Source: Candidatus Krumholzibacteriia bacterium
GTDB taxonomy: Bacteria; Krumholzibacteriota; Krumholzibacteriia; Krumholzibacteriales; Krumholzibacteriaceae
Assembly (NCBI GenBank): GCA_026387805.1
Contig: JAPLKY010000139.1
Coordinates: 1-6,063 of the forward strand
Direction of reading: 5' to 3'
DNA length: 6,063 nt
Shown: piece after piece, positions 5,688 through 6,063 of the stretch
How positions within the stretch are numbered: position 1 is the first letter of the stretch
Layout: each line of letters begins with the position of its first letter
Translations under genes and position numbers: made by a program
The notes under the pieces: model-generated
Told to the model about the DNA's origin: nothing
What the model saw: only the letters and a program-made list of their open reading frames with translations
Database searches by the model: none

Positions 5688-6063
5688 TTATGCGGTGTCC
5701 TTCGTCGCGTGATACCGCGCGTAGGTGAGCGGTTCATCGTCCCTGAAAAGCGCCCCTCCCACGACGTCCCCGACGAAGATGCTGTGCGTTCCCGCGTCGA
5801 GCTTCCGGTCCTTGACGAGCGTGCATTCGAGATACCCGATCGCTCCCTCGAGGATGGGACATCCCGTTCGCCCGATCCGCGCCGGGACGCCCTTGAACTT
5901 GTCGAAATCCCGCCCCGAGCGATAGCCGAAACGCCGGACGGTCCTGATATCGTCGTTCCCGAGAATCGAGACCGCGAAGGCTCCGCTCGCCTCGATGAAC
6001 TCATGCGTCAGATTCTTGTGGTTGATCCCGATCGCGATCCGCGGCGGATCGCTCGTGATCTGG
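5688..6063 (-). CDS. Flavin reductase-like protein (FMN-binding split barrel), 5' end beyond window (partial)
   Basis: The last 124 residues are present, ending at TAA 5690-5688; the N-terminus lies beyond position 6063. The sequence fits the flavin reductase/flavoredoxin family: P-P-R-I-A-I-G-I-N near the visible start, F-A-V-S-I-L, F-G-Y-R-S-G-R-D-F-D-K-F, then I-G-Y-L-E-C, H-S-I-F-V-G-D-V-V and the closing E-P-L-T-Y-A-R-Y-H. Such proteins bind FMN and pass electrons from NAD(P)H to flavin, rubredoxin or a partner oxidase. In some clostridia the same domain is fused to a C-terminal rubredoxin (high-molecular-weight rubredoxin, partner of flavodiiron protein FprA). Here the protein stops about eight residues after the Y-A-R-Y-H motif, and two rubredoxin genes follow as separate cistrons. 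It is the likely electron entry point of the cassette, which is inference from order. Confidence 0.9.
   Translation of the reverse strand, partial: QITSDPPRIAIGINHKNLTHEFIEASGAFAVSILGNDDIRTVRRFGYRSGRDFDKFKGVPARIGRTGCPILEGAIGYLECTLVKDRKLDAGTHSIFVGDVVGGALFRDDEPLTYARYHATKDTA

Noticed and set aside
5017..5712. 231-residue plus-strand open frame
   Set aside because: It is antisense to the ferritin-like gene, whose ligands, ribosome site and start are clear. The product shows no family features.
1..6063. tRNA, rRNA, CRISPR array, insertion sequence or attachment site
   Set aside because: No cloverleaf, rRNA core motif, spaced direct repeats, transposase or terminal inverted repeats were seen on either strand.

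Overview
The window is compact, GC-rich (mostly G/C at third codon positions) bacterial or archaeal-type DNA in which every supported gene lies on the minus strand. The upper part reads as a redox cassette typical of anaerobes or microaerophiles coping with oxygen and peroxide. The lower part holds a very large secreted protein with Ig-like modules. That mix, together with TTG/GTG starts and strong Shine-Dalgarno sites, suggests an uncultivated bacterium, perhaps of an FCB-type candidate phylum. This placement is inference only; no marker gene is present.

Reading in the direction of transcription (high to low coordinates): a flavin reductase of the FMN-binding split-barrel family, cut by the window edge (6063-5688); a rubrerythrin-like diiron ferritin-like protein without a rubredoxin domain (5619-5131); a 40-residue free-standing rubredoxin domain of the rubrerythrin type (5060-4938); a canonical 52-residue rubredoxin (4835-4677); a second diiron ferritin-like protein (4644-4138); and, one base after its stop, a membrane glycosyltransferase of the GT39/ArnT type (4136-2535). 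The gaps are 68, 70, 102, 32 and 1 bases, and no convincing terminator lies between the genes, so they are probably one operon whose promoter is beyond position 6063.

A gap of 290 bases (2534-2245) follows. It holds a G-run-rich repeat and a comparatively AT-rich stretch likely to carry a promoter. After it, a secreted protein of at least 748 residues starts at a TTG near 2244 and is still open at position 1. No antisense frame over this gene looks real.

Working model: electrons pass from NAD(P)H through the flavin reductase to one or both rubredoxins, then to the two diiron proteins, which would reduce peroxide or oxygen. The striking point is that rubredoxin domains often fused to rubrerythrin, and in some anaerobes to the flavin reductase, are here separate small genes, each with its own ribosome binding site. 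The glycosyltransferase is coupled by position but has no obvious functional link.
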